Shown: positions 14,853 to 14,965 of the stretch, one piece after another
Position numbering within the stretch: the stretch's first letter is position 1
How the letters are laid out: every line of letters begins with the position of its first letter
From: Nostoc sp. CHAB 5834
Lineage (GTDB): Bacteria; Cyanobacteriota; Cyanobacteriia; Cyanobacteriales; Nostocaceae
Assembly: GCA_020829485.1 (NCBI GenBank)
Contig: JAIVFU010000139.1
Coordinates: forward strand, 1 to 14,965
Length of the DNA: 14,965 nucleotides
Direction of reading: 5' to 3'
Made by a program: the position numbers and the translations under genes
Notes under the pieces: model-generated
Databases searched by the model: none
The model's input: only the letters and a program-made list of their open reading frames with translations
What the model was told of the DNA's origin: nothing

Positions 14853-14965
14853 TTGGTATTTTAGGGCTTGAGACTCAAGCACAGAGAGAATTTCTGTATG
14901 TTGATTGACCAAACCTTGTATTGCGGTAATTGGATCATGGTGAAGGCGATGTTTGCGTTGGCGAG
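14841..14965 (-). CDS. C-terminal end of an unidentified protein (5' cut by window edge)
   Basis: The minus strand is open from the window edge to a TAG at 14841-14843. It reads RQRKHRLHHDPITAIQG, then LVNQHTEILSVLESQALKYQLDS (40 visible residues). The composition is protein-like, with a basic start and a helical, possibly coiled end. I do not recognise it. Its last 12 bases overlap the end of the truncated NRPS frame on the other strand, which places a sequence junction at about 14841-14853. A transposase or other mobile-element protein would fit, but nothing in the visible part proves that. Confidence 0.4.
   Translation of the reverse strand, partial: RQRKHRLHHDPITAIQGLVNQHTEILSVLESQALKYQLDS

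Overview
The window looks like DNA from a filamentous, probably heterocyst-forming (Nostocales-type) cyanobacterium. The signs are AT-rich intergenic DNA, a heptanucleotide tandem array of the kind known in Nostoc/Calothrix, a few HIP1 octamers (GCGATCGC at 516-523, 3475-3482 and 12947-12954), small palindromic mobile repeats, and genes resembling cyanobacterial exopolysaccharide and nonribosomal peptide genes. The species assignment is inference from style; no marker gene is present.

Layout. Positions 1-127 hold the C-terminal tail of a TnpB-like protein and the hairpin that closes such IS200/IS605- or IS607-type elements. Positions 130-1143 contain no gene but are rich in repeats: a degenerate 7-bp array, a 107-bp MITE-like element with 16-bp inverted ends, two Fur-box-like sites and long-range inverted repeats. 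One plus-strand gene follows (1144-2547), an exported right-handed beta-helix protein. It faces a minus-strand polysaccharide locus across a 386-bp gap that holds a second MITE-like element (2556-2788) with two strong hairpins, then a candidate terminator.

The minus-strand locus (11535 down to 2934) reads in transcription order: an initiating polyprenyl-phosphate sugar-1-phosphate transferase, a Wzx-type flippase, a family 2 glycosyltransferase, an O-antigen-ligase/Wzy-type polymerase, the frameshifted tail of a GT4-like glycosyltransferase, and a Wzz-BY-kinase (Wzc-like) co-polymerase. Together these are the core of a Wzx/Wzy-dependent exopolysaccharide pathway: start on lipid carrier, extend, flip, polymerise, control chain length and export. 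No outer-membrane Wza channel or Wzb phosphatase is present, and only one intact extending glycosyltransferase remains, so the locus is either eroded or relies on genes elsewhere. A 108-codon 5'-truncated reading frame of unknown family lies just upstream on the same strand (11661-11987), another sign of decay.

After an AT-rich 0.8-kb stretch, a plus-strand nonribosomal peptide synthetase fragment (12792-14852) encodes adenylation and peptidyl-carrier domains and only the first ~40 residues of a condensation domain. It ends at a stop exactly where it meets the 3' end of an unrelated opposing reading frame (14841-14965, cut by the window edge). The NRPS is therefore a truncated remnant or one side of a rearrangement or insertion junction. 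Overall the region looks like accessory DNA under active remodelling. I do not see a clearly new multi-gene system; the most interesting leads are the two gene remnants, the NRPS junction and adenylation code, the beta-helix protein beside the polysaccharide locus, and the MITE-like elements.
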